Assembly (NCBI RefSeq): GCF_918797505.1
Contig: NC_092801.1
Span: 37,006,517 to 37,070,516 of the forward strand
Length of the DNA stretch: 64,000 nt
Reading direction: 5' to 3'
DNA from: Bemisia tabaci
Lineage: Eukaryota > Arthropoda > Insecta > Hemiptera > Aleyrodidae
Shown piece by piece: positions 34,363 to 44,619 of the stretch. A program made the position numbers and the translations under genes. The number at the start of each line of letters is the position of its first letter. Positions within the stretch are counted from its first letter, which is position 1. The notes below the pieces were generated by a model, which was given only the letters and a program-made list of their open reading frames with translations, made no database searches and was not told the DNA's origin.

Positions 34363-35825
34363 GTATCTGTATTCAATAACGTTCAGCATGATTTATGAAC
34401 TTCATTAGATGAAAAAGTGACTTGATTCAAGCAGACATATGCTCAAATTCACCGCCGAGAAGATTTTTTCATGAATTAGTAAAGAAAATAATGTTTGTTT
34501 AAAGAAGAAAAGGTGCTTTTATAAAAAGATAAGTCATACTTACATCAAGCCGCTTTCATTTGATTCTTAGTTGAAAATTAAATCTTCTTGACGGCATACT
34601 CAAGAATGTTTCTACCGAAATCGAGTCACTTTTTTCTAAAAAAAAAAACTCAAAAATAATGCTGAACGTTATTAAACACCAATGCTAGGACTTAATGAGT
34701 TTTTGGACGGTCGCTCTCTTTTTGTGCCGTAGTATCATGATTTATTTTGCGAGGAAAGCTCCGTACTCTTAGAGGATGATCGTCATTCTTAATATGTTGG
34801 AGCGCCTCCAATTTCGTATGATACTGTGCAACACCTCTGTTGTGAAATAGTTGCTTGAAGCGCCGTGGTCGTAGCACATTGCGGACAGCCGGCCAGCGCC
34901 TACAAACCTAAGGGGATACTCCAAGCATTGCGCAATGCGTGAAGTATCCCCTTAGGTTTGTAGGCGCCAGTGCGAGTTTTGCGCTGGCAGCACGCCGGCG
35001 CCGTTCCGCTCTGTGTTTGGCTCTAATTTTTGAACTCCCGGAGTTACCGTTTTTCAATTCATGATTATGAAATACTTGCATACTCTGCATGGATTATTTT
35101 CATTTAAATTGTTGAAAAAGCTATTATTAAAGGAAAATATAATGTGTGTTTTGTAAATATTAAGGTGGCTCCGTGGTTTAATGGTTTCCAATGCACTTCA
35201 ATTTTTTCTTTTATATTTCGTGCGTTTACTGTGCTGCAGTGTGATGTGCGCGGAACCAAACGCTCAAAACAGTACGTATTTGACTCCAAAAGATAGATGT
35301 GCAAATGGGTTAAAACCAAAGATTGCGTGCTTCATGCCTCTTTTATTCTTTTTTGCCTCTTTTATTCATTTTTGTTTTGTTGCGCTCAACACAAGTTGGT
35401 ACGGCTCATTCAGATTAATATCAATGCCATCGTTTGGAAATGGTTTTACAAATATTTGCCACATTTTAAAAAAGTAAATGTTTTGAAAATGAAATAATAT
35501 TATCATTGAAGAAAAAAGGTATATATCAGGTATATTTTATATCGAAAATTTGAAGGATAGAAATAAAATCAAACATTCACTAATGATAATTTGAAAAGAT
35601 GAATTAAAAGAAGAGAGTAACATTTCATATAAAAAGCGAGTTACCATATTAACACCTCCTTGTCTCTCAATTATCTCATTTCAATATTGTCAATATAATT
35701 TTACGTACGAACTAAAATATAATTTGTACCAAGCCACTGCTGCTTAAGTTACGCGTGGGTGTGAACTACTGGACAAAACAGGTGCGCTGCCAAAAAATCA
35801 TTGACAGAATATTCTAAGACCGCAC
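34363..35825. repeat. Long inverted repeat flanking TM7 exon, right arm
   Basis: Reverse-complement partner of 25800-27210, about 7.1 kb apart, with the 126-bp TM7 exon between. Contains the hairpin 34896-34967. Confidence 0.75.
34896..34967. repeat. 72-bp near-perfect hairpin, copy 2
   Basis: Arms gcgcctacaaacctaagggg and its complement, tip 'cattgcgcaatg'. Confidence 0.7.
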
Positions 35826-36188
35826 TCTATTACGAACTTATGGATCGTATTCGCTGCATTAAACAGGCCTTTTATTGCTAAGATTTGTCGATATCGATTG
35901 GTTCAACTTGTGAACATGGCCTCAAAACTCAATCCAGTAATCAGTTTTTTGTGATTGATTTTTATTCTTATGAGAAAAGTATCGCATTGAAAAGTGATAT
36001 GGTCAGGAATCCCCTCTGTTTCAGCTTTACGATCCATGAACTATATTCCACAGTGGTTGTATTGATGTATCGTTTGGTTCAATACACTAGAACACAACCT
36101 TCAAAATAAATTTAGGATTTATGGTGGGAAAACTTGAAAAGAGAAAATTCCTAACTATCTCACTTTTCATTGGCATTTTGTACTCAAA

Positions 36189-36830
36189 AAAAAAAAAACA
36201 AGCAGAAAAATCCAACATGAATATGTTGGAAAAGCGTGCCGAATAACTAAAATGTTGGACACATACCTACTATTTTCACGTCTTTGTTATTTGCATCAAT
36301 TGGTACTTTTTGCTAAATTTGGGAGAAAATATTGATTCATGAACGTTGAATGTAAATTGATTTTAAAGATTCCGTCCAATTATCTTGATTTTAAGCTGAT
36401 ATGCGGCATTTCGCACGACCGTGATTTGGGCGAACTGCCGTGCATCGAAATCGCGTTGAGTTAATCTCTTTGGATTTCGAACTGTAACTTCTCTCCTATT
36501 CGGCCGATTTTTACAAATGAGGTCTCTTTTTATTTGTACTTTAACGGAAAGTAAGGAAAAACTCGCTAAATAGACGGAAAACAATTTTTGTGAAAATTTG
36601 GTGGATCCTGGCGTCACGGTGAATGGTTAATCGGGCGTGGAAGATAATAGGTTCGACGAGGCGACCCTCTCCTCGCCGTCTTTTATTGCCTTGCTCGAAA
36701 CCTGACACCCAAAGCTATATCGGGAGATAACTGCAGTGGTTTGAGTGGATTTCTGCAGGGGCCACGGTTAGTACATGGTATAAAGAGTCACGAGGCTCAT
36801 CACAGATTGCACTTGCAGTGCAAGACGCTC
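36189..36830 (+). mobile_element. Degenerate fragment of the 2.3 kb element
   Basis: Three islands of similarity in order: 'aaacaagcag' with a 'ccaaca...tgttgg' palindrome, 'ctattcggccgatttttac' with downstream 'cacggtgaatggttaatcg', and 'cgaggctcatcacagattgc'. Confidence 0.55.
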
Positions 36831-37294
36831 ATTGGCTAAACAGTTTTGGCGGGAAAGAAGGTTCTAGAGTTGAGTCCTCCGAGCGTAAGAAAGCTTCTAT
36901 GAGGTTTTTGTCAAATGAAATAATACGGTTTTGACAGGAAAATGTTCTCAAGGGTTCCCAATTAGCAGTTCATTCGGTTTTTTGGTAAGAGACCATCAGG
37001 GCTTGACAGTATAATGGTTCAAAGACAAGAAAACGGGTCCGAGGAAAAAAATATTTGGACGGCCCGTTGAATAGCATTGGTTGATCGGTGTGCTGTACTA
37101 TGGTACATCCGAGTGATTTCAAAAAGCGAGCCCTACTGGCACGCTTAAAAAAAAAATAAAAAATCAATCACAAAAAACCCTTTCCCTCAGATTTCTAAAT
37201 TGACTTTTACAGCTATGTCTACATGTTGAACCAATCGATATCGCTACAATCTCGCCTGTTGGATGTATCAAATTCCATTCATTAGAGCTCTACC

Positions 37295-37971
37295 GCATTG
37301 GAAAAAAAAAACACATTGGATCTAGAGTCCAGACTCTTAAAAACATTGACGAGAAAAAGGACTCTTGATTCAATCAGACTTAAGGTGATTCGTCAAGCTC
37401 AAAAGAAGTGGTCTAACTGGCATGCGATATATCGCATCTTTTAGGTAAAAAATCTCGGCAGATTTTGAATTTTCAGCAAAAAAAAGGACGATATCCCCTG
37501 CGCATGAGCCTGAAGAATCATTCTAAACCCAAAAATCGGCAAAATTCAGAGAAATGAAAGCAGGATAGTGTTTGGAAAAAAACCTCGCATTCGATACCGA
37601 AATGGATAGCTGAATCGAATGCGAGATTTTTTTTCCAAACACTATCCTGCTTTCATTTCTCTGAATTTTGCCGATTTTTGGGTTTAGAATGATTCTTCAG
37701 GCTCATGCGCAGGGGCTATCGTCCTTTTTTTTACTGAAAATTCAAAATCTGCCGAGATTTTTGACCTAAAAGATGCGATATATCGCATGCCAGTTCGACC
37801 ACTTCTTTTGAGCTTGACGAATCACCTTAAGCTTAAATCAAAAAGAAAATCCGCTCAAATTAAGAGACTTGGTTTTTGATTTAAGGTTAAATCTGATTGA
37901 ATCAAGAGTATTTTTTCTTGTCGATGTTTTTAAGAGTCCGGACTCTAGATCCAATGTGTTTTTTTCCAGTG
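37295..37971. mobile_element. Foldback MITE family B, copy 4, interrupted by a TTAA element
   Basis: Left half 'atctagagtccagactctta' to 'ttgattcaatcagact', right half 'agcttaaatc' to 'tagatccaatgtgttttttt-ccagtg'. The host palindrome is split exactly at TTAA by 37384-37826. Confidence 0.75.
37384..37826. mobile_element. 443-bp foldback with TTAA target duplication (piggyBac- or Kolobok-type)
   Basis: Ends GGTGATTCGTCAAGCTCAAA and TTTGAGCTTGACGAATCACC are perfect complements. TTAA stands at 37380-37383 and 37827-37830. The uninterrupted family B members read 'tttaagcttaaat' at the same place. Almost the whole element pairs with itself (for example 'gaaagcaggatagtgtttgg'). Confidence 0.85.
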
Positions 37972-38074
37972 CGCTTGTTTCATTTTTTGATCGATTCCCT
38001 TGATTCCTTCAAAAATCTCCAATCTTCCATTATTTTTCAATAGAAAATTGATTGATTTATTAATCGGCAGATTG

Positions 38075-38301
38075 CACTGGAAAAAAAAACACATTGGATC
38101 TAGAGTCCAGACTCTTAAAAACATCGACAAGAAAAAGTACTCTTGATTCAATCAGAATCTAGCTTAAATCAAGAACCAAGCCTCTTAATTTAAGCGGATT
38201 TCGTTTCGATTCAAGTAAAAATCCGATTGAATCAAGAGTATTTTTTCTTGTCGATGTTTTTAAGAGTCCGGACTCTATATCCATTGCGTTTTTTTCCAGT
38301 G
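38075..38301. mobile_element. Foldback MITE family B, copy 5
   Basis: CACTGG start, ccagtg end, arms as in the other copies. It is followed by 'gcgcttgtttcattttttga', the same flank that follows copy 4 at 37972, so copy and flank were duplicated together. Ends 100 bp before the last GPCR exon. Confidence 0.75.
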
Positions 38302-38401
38302 CGCTTGTTTCATTTTTTGATCGATTCCCTCCCTGTACCCTCCCTTGATTCCTTGAGGGCTCCATAGTTCATCATCGAAGCATCCACTTACGTTGTTCCA
38401 G

Positions 38402-38704
38402 ATCCTGTGTCGTTCGGAGAAGAAGCGGAAGTCGGCGGAGGCGCTGCCGCGATGCTGCTCGAACGGATTCATCTCGACGATGACGTCATCGGGTGCGTCG
38501 CGGGAGGCCCAGGCTCAGGCGCAGGCGCAGTTGCACCACAACCGGGACCTGGAGGGCCTCAGCGAGAAGTACTGGGGCGAGATCCTGGAGCGGACCGTCT
38601 CCTGCAGCAGCCTCCAGACCCTGCAGAGGGTCTACCCCCCGCCTCCCCCGCCCAAGAGCAAGCCCCCTCCCGGCGAGTCCTTCTACTTCCTCAACGACTG
38701 CTGA
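38402..38704 (+). CDS. GPCR terminal coding exon: cytoplasmic C-tail
   Basis: The acceptor gttgttccAG is followed by ATC CTG TGT, continuing the frame from FFKN into ILCRSEKKRK. 100 codons run to TGA at 38702-38704. The tail has a di-cysteine (possible palmitoylation), a glutamine/alanine stretch (AQAQAQAQ), an acidic-aromatic segment (LSEKYWGEILER), a run of six prolines followed by KSKPPPGE, and the end FYFLNDC. The exon is GC-rich like the first. Alternative frames across it (about 100 codons each) are composition shadows. A foldback starts about 130 bp after the stop, probably in the 3' UTR. Confidence 0.8.
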   Translation: MLCRSEKKRKSAEALPRCCSNGFISTMTSSGASREAQAQAQAQLHHNRDLEGLSEKYWGEILERTVSCSSLQTLQRVYPPPPPPKSKPPPGESFYFLNDC

Positions 38705-38835
38705 AGTGCTGAAACTCACCTCCGAGACCCCCTCACTTCAGCCGGACTGAAACCATGCGCCTGTGATCTGTGCAAGAATTTTCCCATCTCGTCGCTCTCA
38801 AGGCGGAAGAACGACTTTGGTCACTTCTGTTGTGC

Positions 38836-39049
38836 TAAGAAAAAACGCCGTATGAGACTTTAGACGTTGCCAGATATCCATAAATTAAACCCGAATTTAC
38901 TAGGAGAATTTTAAATATTTTTCTTACAATTTTGCATATGATTTTGTTCGAAATTTGATGGACAATTTCCGAGAAAATATGTGTTTTATCCGGGGAAATT
39001 TGGCAACTCTTGAATGTTCATGTTTTTCCTTAGCACGGCAGACTTCTCC
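38836..39049. mobile_element. Foldback MITE family F, copy 1 (downstream of GPCR stop)
   Basis: Termini 'gtgctaagaaaaaacgccgt' and 'tttttccttagcacggcag'. Full relative at 51482-51734. Possibly transcribed in the GPCR 3' UTR. Confidence 0.65.
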
Positions 39050-39069
39050 AGCGGCTGGTCACGTGTGTT

Positions 39070-39507
39070 TCAGTTGCGCTGGTCTCAGAATCGTGTTTTG
39101 ATGCGTGATTCCTGTAGGTTAGCTAAAAATAATAAGATTTATTCAAACAGCAACTTCCTATGTTCAATATTATCGGAGATATCGCCCTTTGAAAAGTCGG
39201 TTTTATGACGTCATCCACCACGGTAATGGTACCCTTGGTTTCTTCCACCTTGCTTTTGTCAGTCAATGATACACATCACATTTGCACTAGGTCACTCAAC
39301 ATGAAACCCGGATGAAAGCAAGGTGGAAGAAACCAATGGTGTCACTACCGCGGTGGATGACGTCTTAAATTGAAATTTTCAAAGCGCGATATCTCGGTTA
39401 ATATTGAAAGTAGGGTGTTGCTGTTTGGGCGGATCTACTATGTTTTTATAGCTGATCCACAAGAATCAAGAATCAAAGTGCGATTCTGAGACCGGCGCAA
39501 CTGACCT
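39070..39507. mobile_element. Nested long palindrome
   Basis: Outer arms 'cagttgcgctggtctcagaa' and 'ttctgagaccggcgcaactg'. Inner arms 'atgacgtcatccaccacggt' and 'ccgcggtggatgacgtc', with 'ggtttcttccaccttgcttt' against 'aagcaaggtggaagaaacc'. No ORF. Confidence 0.65.
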
Positions 39508-39652
39508 ATTTGATAATCAGAAATGACCTGTAGCGCACGAATATTCTAATGATATTTTTGGTATGCATTGGTGAAACTAGAATATTCTCAAAAAATATTT
39601 ATTTTTGCGGAGAACAAAGCGGGGAGACGCACCAGTCGATAGGCACCATTTG

Positions 39653-39789
39653 GACTGCATTTTGCAATTTGGAACTATAAATTCTGGCTCTTCTGGAAAA
39701 ACACTCATGTGCATAGGGAAACTAACGGCACATACGTTGTTTTTAAACCGGGCTAGAATTTATAGTTCCAAATTGCAAAATGCAGTCCA
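39653..39789. mobile_element. Foldback MITE family C, ATTT target
   Basis: GGACTGCATTTTGCAATTTG to CAAATTGCAAAATGCAGTCC, flanked by ATTT on each side. Confidence 0.7.
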
Positions 39790-40082
39790 TTTAGTGATCA
39801 TACGGTCAGAGCCAGTGTGACGTATAGCGGATTTTCGCGACCGGATTCGGTTAATTTTTTATCAAGTTCTTCATCTAGGTCAAATGTCAAGCAAATCTAC
39901 TAGCAAAAATTCACCTGTAGTGACTTTGAAGGAATACTTGACGAGAGAAATTGGACTACATTTGTGACACATTGCGATTCGGAGCTACATCTCTGGCTCA
40001 GTCACGAAACAACGTATGTACCATTGATTTCCCTATGTACGTAAGTGTTTTTACGGATGAGCCAGAAATTGTAGTTCCTAAT

Positions 40083-40220
40083 TGGATTACATTTTGCAAT
40101 AAGGAACCACTATCTTTGGTTCTCCCATAAAAGCACGTATCTGTATAGGGGAACCAATAATATGTATGTTCTTTCTAAAATGGGCCAGAAATAGTGGTTC
40201 CTTATTGCAAAATGTAATCC
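40083..40220. mobile_element. Foldback MITE family C, AATT target
   Basis: GGATTACATTTTGCAATAAG to CTTATTGCAAAATGTAATCC, flanked by AATT on each side. A diverged relative sits immediately left (about 39953-40080). Others are at 40768-40905 and 41300-41445. Confidence 0.7.
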
Positions 40221-42185
40221 AATTACAAAACGTTAATAGTCCGCAATCATGCGCTTTGAGAAATTTTTCCCTTTTCCATGAGAATATACTCCGCGAAATG
40301 CAGTCATGACGTCACCTTGGCTCTGATCGTATGAACGTCGGCAGAATGTTTTTGAATATTCTCATGCCGATCATTAAGTCCATTTAGAAAGTTCTTTGAA
40401 TGTTCGAGAATATATTTTGAATACCCTCGAAATATATTTTGAATAACATGTTTGAATATTCTATGATTACGCAATGAATTTATATTATAGGAACATTTTT
40501 TTTAGTATTCTTTAAATAAATAGATCTTACACTACTTTCTTAGCTAAATTACATCCCGTATGCCCCTGGGGGGCGCAATAAGGGACTTATACAACAACAC
40601 AATTGATTTTTTGAATCCCGTGTTAGAATTATCTACAGAAGATTGCAGGCATTAAAAGGTACCTTTACTGCATATCTTCATTTAGTGTCTTGTATGATTC
40701 TCCAATACTAAAAGTTGACAGGATAGGTGCTAATTCTTCATAAAGCATAACTGCACTAGCGATATGGACAACATTTTGCAATAAGTAACCACTATTTCTA
40801 GCTCATTTTAGAAACAACATAGATGCCACTGGATTCCCTATGCAGAAAGGTGCTTTAATGGAAGAACCAGAGATGGTGGCTCTTCATTGCAAAATGTAAT
40901 TCAAAATTGTTCCGATGTATCGCTCCTTAAAAAGATGTCTCCTCATTTTGAGCAAATAGTGTCAGAAATCATCCCTCTCATTTGAAGACTCATGAAAATG
41001 TTGGATTTGCGTTTGACAACACCTATAGCTTTTGTATCTTTTCATATCCTTTTTCTCGTCTTCTTTTTCTTCTTTCTGGACTACTTGAGATTCCGAGCAA
41101 TCTAAACCTTAATCGGCCTCTCAGACAAAAAAAACGAACAAAAAGAAAACTTAAGTCTATTTCCACAATGGCCGAGGTAGTGAAAAACTGTTTTACTGAC
41201 ATAGTATTGTAAGCCTTTTAATAAATCTGCCTTTGAAAAGCTAAGTAAGTTGTCAAGGTATTCGAGTTGGTAGCTGTCTCAGGTGGACAAGATCCCATAC
41301 TTGGACTCCATGATGCAAAATAGAACTATTATTTCAGGTTCATCCATAAAACCACCTGTTTGCTCAGGGAAACTGATGAAACATGTATTGTTTCTGCAAT
41401 GAGTCTTAAATAATAGCTCCTCATCACAGAATGCAGTCCATTTAATCAAGTTCGACAAAAGACCATCAAACATTTTAGTTATAATGTGATAAGCTTATTT
41501 GTACCGTTCCATGTGTGTATAGTGTAAAGTATTGGTAGATCATTATTACCTTGTCATAAGCTTTTAATGTCTGTTTCGTTCAATGTTCCATGCATTCATT
41601 CCAAAAAATTACCGTCTGATAAAACAATTCCTCGCATAAGTTCATTTTCTAACCGTTAGGTAGGTAACGCTACCCTTAAATCACTATAGTTTCTTCTTTG
41701 AAGCAAATAATCCATGACAAGCGGTGCAAAATTCCCCTGAAACTGCATTTGTCTTAATTAGCTGGAGAATACTCTGAACCTAGGTCATTTTTTTCGAAAC
41801 GCGCCGCAATTTTCGAAAGAGTCCACATCTAACAATGATGAAACACCCCTTTAGAAACTGTAAAGCTCTGTATCAGCAATCAAAGCAGAAACTCAAAATG
41901 GAGCGATATCTCGAAATCTTACAATTTCATTGGTTATTAGTATGACCACAGCTTATCGATGTCCCTACCTCGCTCCTCATTGCAATCGTAGATGCGGAGT
42001 GTAATAATGAGATTTTCTTCTCATTTTTCTAATCTTTCCGTTCTCGTTGAAGTCAGGGAAACGCAATTTGATCTCTAGTGTAAGTTTTTTGGAATGAGTC
42101 AAACAAAACATTGAAATGTCATCATGAATTTAATTTTTCTTAAATGAAAGAAAAAAATAAATGAAATATATACCCAATATTGTCG

Positions 42186-42860
42186 CTGTTGCACTCACTT
42201 GCATATTTTTTTAAAATAAAAATTCTCGAAAACGTCAAAATGGCAGTCTATTTAAATTCAGAATTGCAAAAAATGAAGCGCTTATTTTGAAAAGGTGCCA
42301 ATTAACTCCGGAAAAAAATAAAATACACCGATAGATAGGAATTCATATAGATAGATAGGGGTCAAGAAAAACTACACTGAAGGCGGAAAAGGATTACATT
42401 TCTGCCAAAAACTTAAGTTCGGAAAAAAGAATCCGACTTGGCACCTTTTTCTTAAATAATCGCTTCAATTATCGGAGTCTCAGTTTTTTGCCAGTGAATT
42501 TATCTGAAATTTTATTATTCCTGTTCAAAAATCAGCTTACTTTTCGTCTGAAAATAGTGAAGAACTGGAGGTTTGTGTCCGCTGTGATGAATTGAATCAA
42601 CTTTTTCAATTTTGCATGTGCTGAATTCCATGTAATTGAGAAATGCTTAGTGCACTCTGAATTCCTTAATGCAAACCCAATTTTCTGATATTAGCCAGTT
42701 TTACTGATTTTAACTAAGAGTAGACATCCTGGTATACGACATTTCTTACTAAAAGTTTTGCTGGGTTTTTTTAGACTACACGCAAAAATCAGCAAAATTT
42801 TGGACAGAAAATATTCAACCATACTCTTGCAAAAAGAAGCTTTGTTTGAGTTAGTTTTGA
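42186..42860. repeat. Dispersed repeat with partial copies at 45499-45860 and 49860-50145
   Basis: 'gaattgcaaaaaatgaagcg' and 'gaaggcggaaaaggattaca' recur around 45540-45680. 'tagacatcctg.tatacgac'-type sequence to 'cttgcaaaaagaa.ctttg' recurs at 50000-50130. All copies are in the same orientation. Confidence 0.65.
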
Positions 42861-43066
42861 TGTGAGGAAGGCGGAATGAAAAAAAATATTAATAAAAAGA
42901 ATAATTTTTATTATTTTATACATTAAGGAAAAAATGAAATTGCTGATTTATTAATTTTTTAGTTTAAAAAAGTGTCCGACATGTTTCAATGTAGATTTTA
43001 CAAAAACCGGCGCTCCGCTTCGCTCCGTGCCGGTTTTGGGGGGGGGGGGGGGGGGGCTGCGAAAGT

Positions 43067-44290
43067 GCTTAATATTTGCTGGCCAGTTTTGGTTGACGCC
43101 TATCTAAGCGACGTACACGCAAGGTTCCTATTATGGAAAATTGGCAGTTTCGAAAACGCCTTCAAACGTGGCATGAAACCTCACGCGTTCCGGAGAGTAG
43201 GTACGTATAGTTGTATCATTGCGCCTTAGCAATGCGATGTAAGATTGATATTAAATCAGCCTCCACGCTGCGGCTTTGTCAGTGTTTCCCTAGCGCTGTT
43301 GCAGTTTTGACCGCGAGGACAAAAAGTGTTCAAGCTAGGCTTATATTAAGCAATTTGATCATTTTTTAGAAGGATTAAAAATGAACAAGCGCAGGAAAAA
43401 ATATAACTAAATAATATGGACTAAATTAAACAATCAACTTAAAAGGCATCGAAAAAGTACTGCATTCTCTCTGTTTTTGGGGAACTGAATTTTTAGTACA
43501 TGTACTGAAGAAGGGCTGCAATAGGGCTTAATATTTGCTGGCCAGTTTCGGTTGACGTCAATCAATGCGACGTAAAGTTCTGGATTTGGAAAATTGGCAA
43601 ATTCCAAAACGCCTTCAAACGTGGCGTGATACCTCACGCGTTCCGGAGAGTACGTATAGTTGTATCACTGCGCCTTAGCAATGCGATTCAAGATTGATAT
43701 TAAATCAGCCTCCACGCTGCGGCCTTGTCAGTGTCCCTTTACCGCTGATGCACTTTTGACCGCAAAGCTTAAGTGTGCTCAAGGTAGGCTTGTATTTAGT
43801 GAAAAGATTATATTTTAGGAGGATTAAAAATAAACAAGCGCAGGAAAAAAAAATAAATGATATGGACTCAATTTAACAATCAACTTAAAGGGATCGGAAA
43901 AATACTTCATTTTTTTTTGCGTTTGAGGAACTGAATTTTTAGTACATGTACTGAAGAAGGGCTGTAATAGGGCTTAATATTTGCTGGCCAGTTTCGGTTG
44001 ACGCCAAATCAATGCGACGTAAGGTTCTGGATTTGGAAAATTGGCAAATTCCAAAACGCCTTCAAACGTGGCGTGATACCTCACGCGTTCCGGAAAGTAC
44101 GTATAGTTGTATCACTGCGCCTTAGCAATGCGATTCAAGATTGATATTAAATCAGCCTCCACGCTGCGGCCTTGTCAGTGTTCCTTTACCGCTGTTGCAG
44201 TTTTGACCGCAAAGTTTAAGTGTGTTCAAGCTTAGGTTGTATTAAGCAATTAGATAGGTTTTTAGAAGAATTGAAAATAATCAAGCGCAT
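43067..44290. repeat. Tandem array, about 2.7 units of 446-459 bp
   Basis: 'gcttaatatttgctggccag' starts at 43067, 43526 and 43972. Each unit carries 'cgccttcaaacgtggc.tga', 'ctcacgcgttccgga' and 'aagattgatattaaatcagc'. The third unit breaks off near 'caagcgcatgg' (about 44290). It is preceded by a GC-rich 'gctccgcttcgctccg' palindrome and a poly-G run. Confidence 0.8.
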
Positions 44291-44619
44291 GGAGTTTTGG
44301 TCCCCTTACCAATAGAACACCAAAAGTTAATCGGTCCATACGTGAATACGAACGACAAGTGCTCACGACATTTTTGGATGAAAATGTCTTAAAAAAACGA
44401 GGGCTTGCTTGGTTTTTATTTCGTTTGTCAGTTCTGTCTAACAAAGAAAAATATATAATTGAGATTTTTAGTTAAAATTGGGGATGCGCGAAGTTCAGGA
44501 GAAAAAAAACCACAAAAACTTTTTACATTTCTTTGGTGCAAAAGGACTTAATTATCTTTCAAGAAAATCCCATTTTGTTGTACCTGAACCGGATAAACCT
44601 TTTGATTTGCCGCAGCTGA

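Larger units (their letters stand above)
2579..38704 (+). other. Gene span: class A orphan G-protein-coupled receptor, 5' part outside window
   Basis: Four exons (2579-2899, 24193-24321, 32398-32523, 38402-38704) each begin after AG and, except the last, end before GTAAG. All join in phase 0 and give about 292 residues plus a stop. Read in order they encode TM4, extracellular loop 2 with its cysteine, TM5, intracellular loop 3, TM6, TM7 with an NPxxY motif (NPFLY), helix 8 and a C-terminal tail. This is the second half of a rhodopsin-family receptor in the plasma membrane. TM1-TM3 and the DRY region are missing and should lie to the left. The TM5 (FYFPTTMLLMYCY) and TM7 (WLALSNSFWNPFLY) patterns loosely resemble the vertebrate GPR21/GPR52 group, but I cannot assign a ligand. 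Introns are 21.3, 8.1 and 5.9 kb. The first contains two antisense ionotropic receptor genes. Confidence 0.85.

Noticed and set aside
38407..38750. Alternative frames across the last GPCR exon
   Set aside because: Arginine/proline/alanine-rich by-products of GC-rich coding sequence. Only the frame continuing FFKN-ILCRSEKK fits splicing.
383..43056. Poly-G runs (383-399, 962-973, 43037-43056) as G-quadruplex signals
   Set aside because: Long pure G runs occur at MITE ends and near a repeat, and run lengths are unreliable in assemblies. Nothing ties them to a gene function.
43067..44290. CRISPR-like array
   Set aside because: Units are 446-459 bp tandem repeats without spacers, in a eukaryotic genome.
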